A stretch of DNA of 64,000 bases from an uncultured Nocardioidaceae bacterium (GTDB lineage: Bacteria; Actinomycetota; Actinomycetes; Propionibacteriales; Nocardioidaceae): assembly GCA_902805845.1 (NCBI GenBank), contig CADCUI010000001.1, forward strand, positions 1 to 64,000, written 5' to 3'. Under the pieces are notes generated by a model. That model was not told where the DNA came from. It did not search any database and saw nothing but the letters and a program-made list of their open reading frames with translations. The translations under genes and the position numbers were made by a program. This document shows, piece by piece, positions 39,296 to 47,826 of this stretch; position 1 is the stretch's first letter; every line of letters begins with the position of its first letter.

Positions 39296-39301
39296 AGGTT
39301 A
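39296..39301 (-). promoter_or_regulatory. -10 hexamer TAACCT, leaderless start of photolyase gene
   Basis: On the minus strand TAACCT, then 7 nt and the GTG at 39288. Confidence 0.4.
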
Positions 39302-39303
39302 GG

Positions 39304-39318
39304 TGGCCCGTGGGGCCA
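39304..39318 (-). terminator. Short GC-rich hairpin after treYZ
   Basis: TGGCCC pairs with GGGCCA around a 3-nt loop, 76 nt after the treYZ stop and before the photolyase -10. It is short and lacks a T tract, so it is only a possible terminator. Confidence 0.3.
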
Positions 39319-39393
39319 TCTCGACCCGCAGCCCTGGCGGACGGACCGCCCCTCCGCCCGGTTCCCGCGGAGGTTGCACGTCGAGCTGCCCCC

Positions 39394-42300
39394 TCAGCTG
39401 AGCGGGAACAGCACCGCCCCCGCGTGCGCCGGCAGCTCGACGGCCGATCCGGCGGCGGTCGCACCCGCCGGGGTCGCCCACCGGAGCTCGTGGTCGCCGC
39501 CGAGGTCGACCGCGACCGGCTCAGCGCCGAAGTTCACGGCGACCACGACCGCGCCGCGGCGCATGAGGAACCACCGCTGGTCCTCGTCGAAGGAGCAGGC
39601 GGTGGCGCGCATGTCGGGCTCGGTGAGCTCGGGGGTGCACCGTCGCAGCTCGGCCAGCTCCCGGTAGACGTCGAGCAGCACCGCGTGGCGCCCTTCGCCG
39701 ATCTCGGACCAGTCGAGCTTCGAGCGGTGGAAGGTCGCCGGGTCCTGCGGGTCGGGCACCTGCGACAGGTCCCATCCCATCCGCGAGAACTCCTTGGTCC
39801 GGCCCTCGGTCACCGCCTTCCCCAGCTCCTCCTCGGGGTGCGCGGTGAAGAACGCGAAGGGCGCTGACGCTCCCCACTCCTCTCCCTGGAACAACATCGG
39901 CGTGAACGGCCCCGCGAGCGTGAGGAGCGCGGCGCACGCCAGCTGGTCCACGTCGAGGTGTCCTGGCCCGGGGTCCGAGAGCCGGTCTCCACGGGCACGG
40001 TTGCCGACCTGGTCGTGGTTCTGGTTGCACACGACGAGCCGCCAGCCCGGCATGTGCTCGGTGTCGACGGGCTTCCCGTGCTCCCGCCCGCGGAACGACG
40101 ACCAGGTCCCGTTGTGGAAGAACCCCTGCTCGCAGACCTTCGCCAAGGCCGACAGCGGCTGGAAGTCGGCGTAGTAGCCCTCGGACTCACGGGTCAGCGC
40201 GGCGTGCACCGCATGGTGGAAGTCGTCGCTCCACTGCCCCTCGAGCCCGTAGCCGCCGCCCTCCCGCGGAGTGATCAGGGTCGGGTCGTTCATGTCCGAC
40301 TCCGCGATCAGCGTCAGCGGTCGGCGCTGGTGGGCCGACAGCCGGCCGGCGAGCACCGCCATCTCCTCGAGGATGTGGACCTCGGAGGAGTCCTCGAGCG
40401 CGTGGACGGCATCCAGCCGCAGTCCGTCGACGTGGTAGTCCTCCAGCCACATCCGCACGTTGTCGAGGATGTAGGCGCGCACCTCCGCCCCGCCCTCGCC
40501 GTCGAGGTTCACATGGGCACCCCACGGGTTCTCGCCCTCGGTCGACAAGTAGGGGCCGAACATCGGCAGGTAGTTGCCCGACGGCCCGAAGTGGTTGTAG
40601 ACGACGTCCTGGATGACTCCGAGCCCCGCCCTATGACACGCGTCCACGAACCGCTGGTAGGCGGCCGGACCGCCGTACGTCTCGTGGACGGCGAACCAGG
40701 CGACGCCGTCGTAGCCCCAGCCGTGCTCGCCGTTGAAGGCGTTCACCGGCAGCAGCTCGACGAAGTCGACGCCGATCTCCTTGAGGTGGTCCAGCCGCTC
40801 GGCCGCGGCGTCGAGCGTGCCTTCGGGGGTGAACGTGCCGACGTGCAGCTCGTAGATGACCGAGCCACCGAGCTGCCGGCCGGTCCAGTCGGCGTCGGAC
40901 CAGGGGTACGCCGCCGGCTCGAACGTCCTCGACAGCCCGTGGACGCCGTGCGGCAGCCGCCGCGACCGCGGGTCCGGTACGACGAGGTCACCGCGGTCGA
41001 CCCGGTAGCCGTAGTCGACCTCGCCGAGGGGCTGCGGCCCGGTCGGCGTCCACCAGCCGTCCTGGTCTCTCCGCATCGAGACGTCACGACCGGCGACGCA
41101 GAGGTTCAGTGACTCCGCGGTCGGTGCCCAGACGTCGAAGCGGCCGCGACCGCGACGGGGGTCACGGACCAGCAGCGCCACCGGGTAGTCGGCAAGCACC
41201 TCGGCCAGCGGCACGGTTCCCTCGGCGCTGTGCTCGCCGGGCCGGAAGCGACGGTCGGTCAGCAGGTCGACCCAGACGCCGGCGGGCAGCTCCAGCGCCG
41301 TGTCGTGCCAGCCGCCTTTCGCCGCCAGCCCGACGGGGAGTCGGGTGGCCACCGCCACGGCTCCGCCGCGGTCGTAGGCGAGGACATGCGCGGCTCCGGG
41401 TCCCTGGGCTGTAAGCGGCGTGTAGGAGGTGAACAGCTCCGGGTGGTCCCGCCGCGCGGTGAGCGCCACGTGCGTGAGCAGCAGCTTCGCCGAGCCGTCG
41501 TCCACGGCTCCAGCGGCCAGCGGCGGCCGCTCACCGGCCCTCAGCTGCTTGAGCATCGACTCCCGGACGCCGAAGTCGACCGGCCGACGGTTGTCGGGGT
41601 CGACCAGGCTCTGCTCCCACAGCTCGCTGCCCTGGTAGGTGTCGGGCACGCCCGGCAGCGTCAGGGTCAGGAGCTTCGCGCTCAGGGCGTTGCTCCACCC
41701 GGGCGCGGCCGCCTCGGCGAGCAGGCCGTCGAGGACCTCACGAACCTCGGGCCGGTCGAAGGCGGCGTCGACGGCCCGGTGCACCGCCGCCTCGAACTCG
41801 GTGTCGACCTCGGTCCACGTGGTGTGGTCACCGGCCTCGCGCATCGCCTTCTCGGCGTAGCCGTGCAGCCGCTCCCGGAAGTCGCCGACCCCCTCGGTGC
41901 TCGCCGGCCAGGACCCGAGGACGGCCTGCCACAGCAGGTTGCCGAACCCGCGGTCGGGCAGCGGCACGAGCTCCAGGAGTCGGGTGAGCGCCTCGTCCCA
42001 CCGCTCGGGCACCTCGGCGAGCACGCTGATCCGGGCCCGGACGTCCTCGCCCCGCTTCGTGTCGTGCGTGGACGCCGCGGTCATCGCGCGGGGCCAGTCG
42101 GCCTGCCGCCTCGCCATCGCGGAGTGCAGCTCTGCGGGGGTCACCGAGAAGACGTTCGGGTCACCGCCCACCTCGTTGAGCGAGGTCAGCCGCGCCCACC
42201 GGTAGAAGGCGCAGTCCTCGACACCCTTGGCCATCACCATGCCGCTGGTCTGCTGGAATCGCTGCGTCGGCGCGGCTGCGCCGTCGGACAGCACCGGCGC

Positions 42301-43557
42301 TACGGCGTCCAGGGTCGGCGCGAGGTCCGGCCGGCGTTCGCGAGCCGCCGCCAAGGCCTCGTCGAGGTGCTCGCGGCCCTCGGGAAGGTAGGACCGGTAG
42401 ACCGGGAAGCAGGCGAGCAGCTCGGCGACCGTGTCCTCGAGCGCTTCGAAGCTGACCGCAGCGTCGCTCTCAGCGCCCTCGAGGACGTCGCAGAGCTCCC
42501 GGCAGATCCTCCGCACCTCGGAGCGGAGGATACCGTCGGCGACCTCTCGCTTGGTGCCGTGGATCATCTCGTGCCAGTCGACCGGGGCCCCCCGCAGCCT
42601 CGTCTCGAGCGTGTCGAGCGGTCCCTCGCCGGCCGGGTCGACCAGGACCCGGTCGACCAGGGCCAGCGTGTCGTACCCCGTGGTGCCGGCGGTCGACCAG
42701 CTGTGCGGCAGGTCCTCGCCCGGCTCGAGGATCTTCTCCACCAGGACGTAGGAGCCCTTCGTGAGGCCGGCCAGGTGGTCGAGGTATGCGGCAGGGTCGC
42801 GCAGGCCGTCGGGGTGGTCGATCCGCAACCCGTCGACGAGCCCCTCGTCGAACCACCGCCGGATCTCCGCGTGCGACCGGTCGAACCACTCGGGGTCCTC
42901 GACCCGGATGGCGACCAGGGTGTTCACCGCGAAGAAGCGCCGGTAGTTGAGGTCGCTGTCGGCACGGCGCCAGCTCATCAGCTCGTAGTTCTGCCGCGCG
43001 TGGACGTCCTGGGGGTCCTCGTCGGGACCGTGCACCGTCCCGGGGGCCAGGGGGAACCGGTTGTCGTGGTAGTGCAGCTCGCCACCCAGCACCCGCAGGT
43101 TCTTGATCCGCGACACCCCTGCGTCGGAGGTCTCGAGGTCGTCGTCACCGACGACCGGGATGCGGAGCCGCCCGCCGCCTGCCTCCCAGTCGATGTCGAA
43201 CGCCCCGGCGTACGGCGACTCCTGGCCGTGGGTGAGGACGTGCCACCACCACTCGTTCTCGTAGGGCCGTGCCACCCCCACGTGGTTGGGCACGATGTCG
43301 ACCAGCACCCCCATGCCGAGCCGCTCGGCCTCCGTGGCGAGGGCGGCCAGACCCGAGGCGCGTCCGCGTGAGGGGTCGATCGCCCGGTGGTCGGCGACGT
43401 CGTACCCGTGCTCGCTGCCCGACTCCGAGGCGAGCAGCGGGGACAGGTAGACCCAGTCGACACCCAGCTCGTGCAGGTAGGTCAGCCTCCGGGCCGCCTC
43501 GAGCAGGTCGAAGGACTCCGTGATCTGGAAGCGGTAGGTGCTCGCGGGGATGCGCAT
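39394..43557 (-). CDS. treYZ: Fused maltooligosyltrehalose synthase-trehalohydrolase (TreY-TreZ)
   Basis: A single 1387-residue frame joining TreY (residues about 1-800) and TreZ (about 805-1387). TreY isomerises the reducing end of maltodextrin to a trehalosyl end; TreZ releases trehalose. TreY motifs are [23 protein letters not shown] (nucleophile Asp), [13 protein letters not shown] (acid Glu) and [17 protein letters not shown]; TreZ motifs are [26 protein letters not shown] and NQNHDQVGN. The junction is only about seven residues ([12 protein letters not shown]), where TreY normally ends and TreZ begins. ATG at 43557 has GAGG upstream; GTG at 43584 is possible. It follows glgX by 33 nt. 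Confidence 0.93.
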   Translation of the reverse strand: MRIPASTYRFQITESFDLLEAARRLTYLHELGVDWVYLSPLLASESGSEHGYDVADHRAIDPSRGRASGLAALATEAERLGMGVLVDIVPNHVGVARPYENEWWWHVLTHGQESPYAGAFDIDWEAGGGRLRIPVVGDDDLETSDAGVSRIKNLRVLGGELHYHDNRFPLAPGTVHGPDEDPQDVHARQNYELMSWRRADSDLNYRRFFAVNTLVAIRVEDPEWFDRSHAEIRRWFDEGLVDGLRIDHPDGLRDPAAYLDHLAGLTKGSYVLVEKILEPGEDLPHSWSTAGTTGYDTLALVDRVLVDPAGEGPLDTLETRLRGAPVDWHEMIHGTKREVADGILRSEVRRICRELCDVLEGAESDAAVSFEALEDTVAELLACFPVYRSYLPEGREHLDEALAAARERRPDLAPTLDAVAPVLSDGAAAPTQRFQQTSGMVMAKGVEDCAFYRWARLTSLNEVGGDPNVFSVTPAELHSAMARRQADWPRAMTAASTHDTKRGEDVRARISVLAEVPERWDEALTRLLELVPLPDRGFGNLLWQAVLGSWPASTEGVGDFRERLHGYAEKAMREAGDHTTWTEVDTEFEAAVHRAVDAAFDRPEVREVLDGLLAEAAAPGWSNALSAKLLTLTLPGVPDTYQGSELWEQSLVDPDNRRPVDFGVRESMLKQLRAGERPPLAAGAVDDGSAKLLLTHVALTARRDHPELFTSYTPLTAQGPGAAHVLAYDRGGAVAVATRLPVGLAAKGGWHDTALELPAGVWVDLLTDRRFRPGEHSAEGTVPLAEVLADYPVALLVRDPRRGRGRFDVWAPTAESLNLCVAGRDVSMRRDQDGWWTPTGPQPLGEVDYGYRVDRGDLVVPDPRSRRLPHGVHGLSRTFEPAAYPWSDADWTGRQLGGSVIYELHVGTFTPEGTLDAAAERLDHLKEIGVDFVELLPVNAFNGEHGWGYDGVAWFAVHETYGGPAAYQRFVDACHRAGLGVIQDVVYNHFGPSGNYLPMFGPYLSTEGENPWGAHVNLDGEGGAEVRAYILDNVRMWLEDYHVDGLRLDAVHALEDSSEVHILEEMAVLAGRLSAHQRRPLTLIAESDMNDPTLITPREGGGYGLEGQWSDDFHHAVHAALTRESEGYYADFQPLSALAKVCEQGFFHNGTWSSFRGREHGKPVDTEHMPGWRLVVCNQNHDQVGNRARGDRLSDPGPGHLDVDQLACAALLTLAGPFTPMLFQGEEWGASAPFAFFTAHPEEELGKAVTEGRTKEFSRMGWDLSQVPDPQDPATFHRSKLDWSEIGEGRHAVLLDVYRELAELRRCTPELTEPDMRATACSFDEDQRWFLMRRGAVVVAVNFGAEPVAVDLGGDHELRWATPAGATAAGSAVELPAHAGAVLFPLS

Positions 43558-43590
43558 GCCGGTCCTCGGGTCGGGGGTGGCCACGACAGC

Positions 43591-45834
43591 TCAGTTGCGG
43601 GTACGCCGGCTGCGCGGCTCCGCGTCGGAGCGGGTGCGGGCCTCGCGGGACACCGTCAGCGGGGTCGTGAGAGCAGAGTCGGCCAGCGCCACGAGCGACG
43701 CCGCCACCGACAGGTCGGGGTCCTCCTCGGCCTGCACGTGCTCGCGGAGCACCACCACGCTGTTGCCCTGCAGCAGCAGGGTCGACTCCGGCTTGAGCGG
43801 CGAGCTGTCCACCTCGGCGGCGGCGGTGTCGATCAGTGCGTCCCAGGCTTCGGCGTACTCGTCGGCGGGCAGTGTCACGGTGACCTCCTCCAGCCCGGCG
43901 TTGAAGTACAGGAGGAAGTGGTCGTCGGCGATCGGCTGCCCCGCGGCGTCGAGCCCCGGGATCCCGTGTCCGTTCAGGTACATGCCGATCGCCGTTGCAC
44001 CGGCAGCCGACCAGTCGGCCTGCTCCATGGGGCGCCCCTCGGGGTGCAGCCACACGATGTCGTTGAGCCGCTCGCCGTTGCCCGTGCGGACGGTGTTGCC
44101 GGTGAAGAAGCGTCGCCGGCGGAAGATCGGGTGCGTCGCCCGGAGCCGCGAGACAGCTGCCGTGAACTCGATCAGCGGCCGGTCCGCGGAGTCCCAGTGC
44201 ACCCAGCTGATCTCGCTGTCCTGAGCATAGGTGTTGTTGTTGCCGCCCTGCGAGCGACCGAGCTCGTCGCCGTGGAGGAGCATCGGCACGCCCTGGCTGA
44301 GGAGCAGCGTGGTGATGAAGTTGCGTTGCGCCCGCGCCCGGTGGGCCAGGATCTCGAGGTCGTCGGTCGGACCCTCGACGCCGCGGTTCCAGGAGCGGTT
44401 GTGGCTCTCCCCGTCGTTGTTGTTCTCCCCGTTGGCCTGGTTGTGCTTCTCGTTGTAGGACACCAGGTCGCGCAGCGGGAACCCGTCGTGGGCGGTGACG
44501 AAGTTGATGCTGGCGAACGGCCGGCGCCCCGAGTGCTCGTAGAGGTCCGCGGACCCCGCGAGGCGACTGGCGAACTCCCCGAGCGTGGGCTCCATGCGCC
44601 AGAAGTCGCGCACGGTGTCGCGGTACTTGCCGTTCCACTCGCTCCACTGCGGCGGGAAGTTCCCGACCTGGTAGCCGCCGGGGCCGACGTCCCACGGCTC
44701 GGCGATGAGCTTCACCTGGCTGACCACCGGGTCCTGCTGCACGAGCTCGAAGAAGGTCGCCAGCCGGTCGACGTCGTAGAACTCGCGTGCCAGCGCGGAC
44801 GCGAGGTCGAAGCGGAAACCGTCGACGTGCATCTCGGTCACCCAGTAGCGCAGCGAGTCCATGATCAGCTGCAGGGAGTGGGGGTGGCGGACGTTGAGGG
44901 AGTTGCCGGTCCCCGTGTAGTCCATGTAGTAGCGCTGGTCGGTCTCGACCAGGCGGTAGTAGGCGGCGTTGTCGATGCCCTTGAAGCTCAGCGTGGGGCC
45001 CAGGTGGTTGCCCTCCGCGGTGTGGTTGTAGACCACGTCGAGGATGACCTCGATGCCGGCCGCGTGCATGGCCTTGACCATCGCCTTGAACTCCGGGACC
45101 TGCTGGCCCCCGGCCGGGTTGGCGGCGTAGTCGGCGTGCGGTGCGAAGAAGCCCAGGGTGTTGTAGCCCCAGTAGTTGCGCAGCCCCTTCTCCAGCAGCG
45201 TGGCGTCCTGGACGAACTGGTGCACCGGCATCAGCTCGATGGCGGTGATGCCCAGCTTCTGCAGGTGCTCGAGGACGGCCGGGTGCGCCAGACCGGCGTA
45301 CGTGCCCCGGAGCGGTTCCGGCACCTCGGGGTGCAGGTAGGTGAGCCCCTTGACGTGCGCCTCGTAGATGAGGGTCTCGTTGTACGGCGTGCCCGGGCGG
45401 CGGTCGCCCTCCCAGTCGAAGAAGGGGTTGATGACGACGCCGAGCGTCATGTGGCCGGCGGAGTCCTCGTCGTTGCGGCTCATCTCGTCGCCGAAGGTGT
45501 AGCCGAACAGCGACTGGTCCCAGGAGATGTCCCCGTCGGTGGCCTTGGCGTAGGGGTCGAGGAGCAGCTTGTTCGGGTTGCAGCGCAGCCCGCGCTTCGG
45601 CTCGTAGGGCCCGTGCACGCGGTAGCCGTAGCGCTGCCCGGGAACGATCTGCGGCAGGTAGCAGTGCCAGACGTGGGCATCGACCTCGGTCAGCTCGACC
45701 CGGCTCTCGTTGCGGTCCTGGTCGAACAGGCACAGCTCCACCCGCTCGGCCACCTCGCTGAACAGCGCGAAGTTCGTCCCCGCCCCGTCGTAGGTGGCTC
45801 CCAACGGATAGGCATTCCCAGGCCAAGCGTGCAC
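43591..45834 (-). CDS. glgX: Glycogen debranching enzyme GlgX
   Basis: A 747-residue GH13 isoamylase-type enzyme cleaving alpha-1,6 branches of glycogen to release maltodextrins. An N-terminal CBM48 domain (AYPLGATYDGAGTNFALFS) precedes the barrel with ELMPVHQFV, VVYNHTAEGNHLGP, GFRFDLASAL (nucleophile Asp), LIAEPWDVGPGGYQVG (acid Glu) and NFVTAHDGFPLRDLVSYN. GTG start (VHAWPGNAYPLG) behind AAGGAG. Its maltodextrin products are the substrate of TreY, so glgX and treYZ make a compact glycogen-to-trehalose operon. The C-terminal 50 residues are an Arg/Ser-rich extension beyond most GlgX proteins. Confidence 0.95.
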   Translation of the reverse strand: MHAWPGNAYPLGATYDGAGTNFALFSEVAERVELCLFDQDRNESRVELTEVDAHVWHCYLPQIVPGQRYGYRVHGPYEPKRGLRCNPNKLLLDPYAKATDGDISWDQSLFGYTFGDEMSRNDEDSAGHMTLGVVINPFFDWEGDRRPGTPYNETLIYEAHVKGLTYLHPEVPEPLRGTYAGLAHPAVLEHLQKLGITAIELMPVHQFVQDATLLEKGLRNYWGYNTLGFFAPHADYAANPAGGQQVPEFKAMVKAMHAAGIEVILDVVYNHTAEGNHLGPTLSFKGIDNAAYYRLVETDQRYYMDYTGTGNSLNVRHPHSLQLIMDSLRYWVTEMHVDGFRFDLASALAREFYDVDRLATFFELVQQDPVVSQVKLIAEPWDVGPGGYQVGNFPPQWSEWNGKYRDTVRDFWRMEPTLGEFASRLAGSADLYEHSGRRPFASINFVTAHDGFPLRDLVSYNEKHNQANGENNNDGESHNRSWNRGVEGPTDDLEILAHRARAQRNFITTLLLSQGVPMLLHGDELGRSQGGNNNTYAQDSEISWVHWDSADRPLIEFTAAVSRLRATHPIFRRRRFFTGNTVRTGNGERLNDIVWLHPEGRPMEQADWSAAGATAIGMYLNGHGIPGLDAAGQPIADDHFLLYFNAGLEEVTVTLPADEYAEAWDALIDTAAAEVDSSPLKPESTLLLQGNSVVVLREHVQAEEDPDLSVAASLVALADSALTTPLTVSREARTRSDAEPRSRRTRN

Positions 45835-46080
45835 AGTTCTCCTTCGGGCAGCGGCCCACGACGATCTGCGCCAGGACATCCTCGACGCTTGAACGTTCCA
45901 AAGTTACCGGAGCCGACCGGGGCGACCGTCACGGCGGGGGTCACGGCGGGGGTGCCCCGTAGGGGCTGTACTCATGCGGCCCGGCCACCTTCTCGACCGT
46001 GTCCTGGGGAGCGAGCGGGGACGTCAGGCTTCACGGTCGGGCCCTCCGGCGGATTGACGGGCCGGCGCGCGGGCCGTCCA

Positions 46081-46878
46081 ATGACTGCACGTGCATTCCC
46101 GGCTGAGAAGGACGTGCCCGTGTTTCCCATCCCGAACGGCTGTGGCCCGCTCCTCCGCATCCAGGTCGTCGTGGCACACCCCGACGACGAGACGTTCGGC
46201 TGCGGCTCGCTGCTGCTGCACGCCTGCGTCGCGGGCGCCACCACCGCGGTGACCTGCGCGACCCGCGGGGAGGCGGGAGAGGTGGCCCCCGGGGTGGAGG
46301 TGCCCGCCGGCGGACTCGGCAGCCTGCGGGAGAGCGAGCTCCGGGAGGCGGCCGCTTTCATGGGCGTACGTCGCGTGGAGCTGCTGGACTTCCGCGACTC
46401 GGGGATGTCGGGCGACGCCGGTCCCTTGACGTTGGCCGGCGCGGATCCGGCTGAGATCCGGGACGCCGTGAGGGAGGCCGTCGACGCCTTCGGCCCGGAC
46501 GTCCTGGTCACGCTCGACGGCAGTGACGGGCACCGCGACCACGCCATCGTGCGGGACGCGACCGTGGACGTGGGGGGCGAGCTCGGCGTACCGGTCTACC
46601 TGCACTGTCTGCCTCGGTCCGCGATGCGGCTGTGGGCCCAGCACATGGAGACGGTCGACCCCTCCTCGACCTACCTCCACCTCGGCGAGCTGGGCACGCC
46701 CGACGAGGAGCTCACGACCGTCTTCGGGACCCGGGAGCACCTGCCGGCCCGGTGGGCGGCGATCCGGCTGCACCGGTCGCAGGTCTCGCCCTTCGAGGGG
46801 CTGCCCGAGGAGGTGGCGTCGGCCTTCCTGTGTGCCGAGCACCTGGTCGCGGTCCGGCCGGCCGAGCTCCTCAGCTGA
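46081..46878 (+). CDS. PIG-L family deacetylase
   Basis: A 265-residue zinc-dependent deacetylase of the PIG-L family (MshB/Mca relatives). The metal site is VVVAHPDDETFGCGSLLLHA (AHPDDE), and DGSDGHRDHAIVRDA carries the catalytic HxxH-like motif; LLDFRDSGMSG is also conserved. Relatives deacetylate N-acetylglucosaminyl-inositol or cleave mycothiol conjugates, but sequence reading alone does not separate these. The start is uncertain: ATG at 46081 lacks a ribosome site, while GTG at 46120 has AAGGA 7 nt upstream and would remove 13 residues. It is divergent from glgX. Confidence 0.85.
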   Translation: MTARAFPAEKDVPVFPIPNGCGPLLRIQVVVAHPDDETFGCGSLLLHACVAGATTAVTCATRGEAGEVAPGVEVPAGGLGSLRESELREAAAFMGVRRVELLDFRDSGMSGDAGPLTLAGADPAEIRDAVREAVDAFGPDVLVTLDGSDGHRDHAIVRDATVDVGGELGVPVYLHCLPRSAMRLWAQHMETVDPSSTYLHLGELGTPDEELTTVFGTREHLPARWAAIRLHRSQVSPFEGLPEEVASAFLCAEHLVAVRPAELLS

Positions 46879-46887
46879 CGCCTCGTC

Positions 46888-47298
46888 TCAGGACGTGGCT
46901 CCCGCCACGTTCACCATCCACTGGACGCCGAACCGGTCGGTGAGCTGGCCGAACTCGTCGCCCCACATCTGCTTCTCCAGGGGCACCGACACCGTGCCGC
47001 CCTCGGACAGCCCCTGCCAGTAGTCGCGCAGCTTCGCGTCGTCGCCGCTGAGGCTGACGGTGATGGACGAGCCCTCACTGCGTTCCATCCCGGGCGGCGT
47101 GTCGGCACCCATGAGCGTGAACCCGTCGGGCGTCTCGAGCTGCCCGTGCATGATCAGGTCCGCCTCGGGGGCGCCGGGATCGCCGTACTCCCCGAAGGTG
47201 CTCAGCGTCAGGTCCCCGCCGAAGACGGTTCGGTAGAACTCCATCGCCTCCCGGGCGTCGGAGCTGAAGCTGAGGTAGGGGTTGAGACGTGAGGCCAT
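46888..47298 (-). CDS. VOC/PhnB-like protein
   Basis: A 136-residue glyoxalase-fold (VOC superfamily) protein of the PhnB-like branch: LNPYLSFSSDAREAMEFYRTVFGGDL at the N-terminus, LIMHGQLETPDGFTLMGAD in the middle, and LEKQMWGDEFGQLTDRFGVQWMVNV at the end are the usual signature lines. The fold can bind a metal; the His of MHGQL and the Glu of the last block are candidate ligands. Function is unknown, and such proteins are ubiquitous and often annotated as hypothetical. It is convergent with the PIG-L gene, 9 nt apart. Confidence 0.85.
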   Translation of the reverse strand: MASRLNPYLSFSSDAREAMEFYRTVFGGDLTLSTFGEYGDPGAPEADLIMHGQLETPDGFTLMGADTPPGMERSEGSSITVSLSGDDAKLRDYWQGLSEGGTVSVPLEKQMWGDEFGQLTDRFGVQWMVNVAGATS

Positions 47299-47374
47299 GG
47301 CTCAGCCTTCCGGTAGTAGGTGCTCGCACCCTAGGGCCCAGGGGACGGTCCCGTCACCGGCCGTTCGTCCGCGG

Positions 47375-47641
47375 TCAGGCTCCGCCCTCGCCCTCGAACT
47401 GGACGGGGCCCCGCACGCCGCCGCCGTCGAAGACCGAGGTGCGGTTGGAGTCCTCGATGACAGACCGCACCGCCTCCCGGTCCACCCCGGCCCCGTCGCC
47501 GCTGGTGATGAGCACCCTGCTCTGGCCGGCCACCGTGTCGGGGCGGGCCTCGAACCCGGCCGTGCGCAGGGAGGCGATGAGCGGGGCCGCGTCCTGCCCG
47601 GCGGGTAGCCGGTAGCGCAGCGTGTGCTCGGCGGTGGTCAC
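47375..47641 (-). CDS. Small protein of unknown family
   Basis: An 88-residue protein with a ferredoxin-like alternating pattern: HTLRYRLPAGQDAAPLIASLRTAGFEARPD at the N-terminus reads as beta-alpha-beta, and the rest (SRVLITSGDGAGVDREAVRSVIEDS) continues it. I recognise no named family. GTG start overlapping the stop of the 56-residue gene by 4 nt (GTGA), so it is translationally coupled and belongs to the operon led by the histidine kinase. Confidence 0.6.
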   Translation of the reverse strand: MTTAEHTLRYRLPAGQDAAPLIASLRTAGFEARPDTVAGQSRVLITSGDGAGVDREAVRSVIEDSNRTSVFDGGGVRGPVQFEGEGGA

Positions 47642-47808
47642 GGCCGGCCCTCCGGGGCGTCGGCGCCGCCCTGCACCGGGTCGGTGCGGTTCGGTTGCTC
47701 CTCGGGATCGAGGTCGACGCGGTCGGCCACGTCCGCCGCGGAGACGTCCTCCTCGGCGGGAGCGGCGGAGAGGTCGAGCGGCCGTTCGGGATGGTGGGGC
47801 ACGGTCAT
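47638..47808 (-). CDS. Small acidic protein encoded behind the histidine kinase
   Basis: A 56-residue acidic protein with no predicted membrane span: TVPHHPERPLDLSAAPAEED, then SAADVADRVDLDPEEQPNR. The segment EDVSAADVADRVDLDPEE resembles the acidic EAPEADALEQ tail motif found in several small actinobacterial proteins, but I cannot name a family with confidence. The ATG lies 18 nt after the kinase stop with a weak GGGAC site, and the stop overlaps the next gene by 4 nt. Confidence 0.5.
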   Translation of the reverse strand: MTVPHHPERPLDLSAAPAEEDVSAADVADRVDLDPEEQPNRTDPVQGGADAPEGRP

Positions 47809-47826
47809 GCCGGTCCCGTACCCGGG

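Noticed and set aside
37927-39867. A plus-strand open frame opposite the photolyase gene and the 3' end of treYZ
   Set aside because: It lies antisense to strongly supported genes, has no recognisable domain, and shows the biased composition expected of an antisense frame.
39394-43557. TreY-TreZ fusion as a sequencing artefact
   Set aside because: The frame is uninterrupted for 1387 codons with both active sites complete and a linker at the natural domain ends; a frame error would be expected to break one of the domains. It is still worth confirming by resequencing.
43387-46878. A 3.5-kb plus-strand open frame running antisense through glgX
   Set aside because: It is an antisense reading of a high-GC gene; only its last 266 codons (from 46081) match a protein family (PIG-L). 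The rest has no domain and opposes a complete GlgX reading.
46914-47300. Alternate frames in the VOC gene region encoding Arg/Ser-rich proteins
   Set aside because: They have no homology and are explained by out-of-frame reading of the VOC gene.
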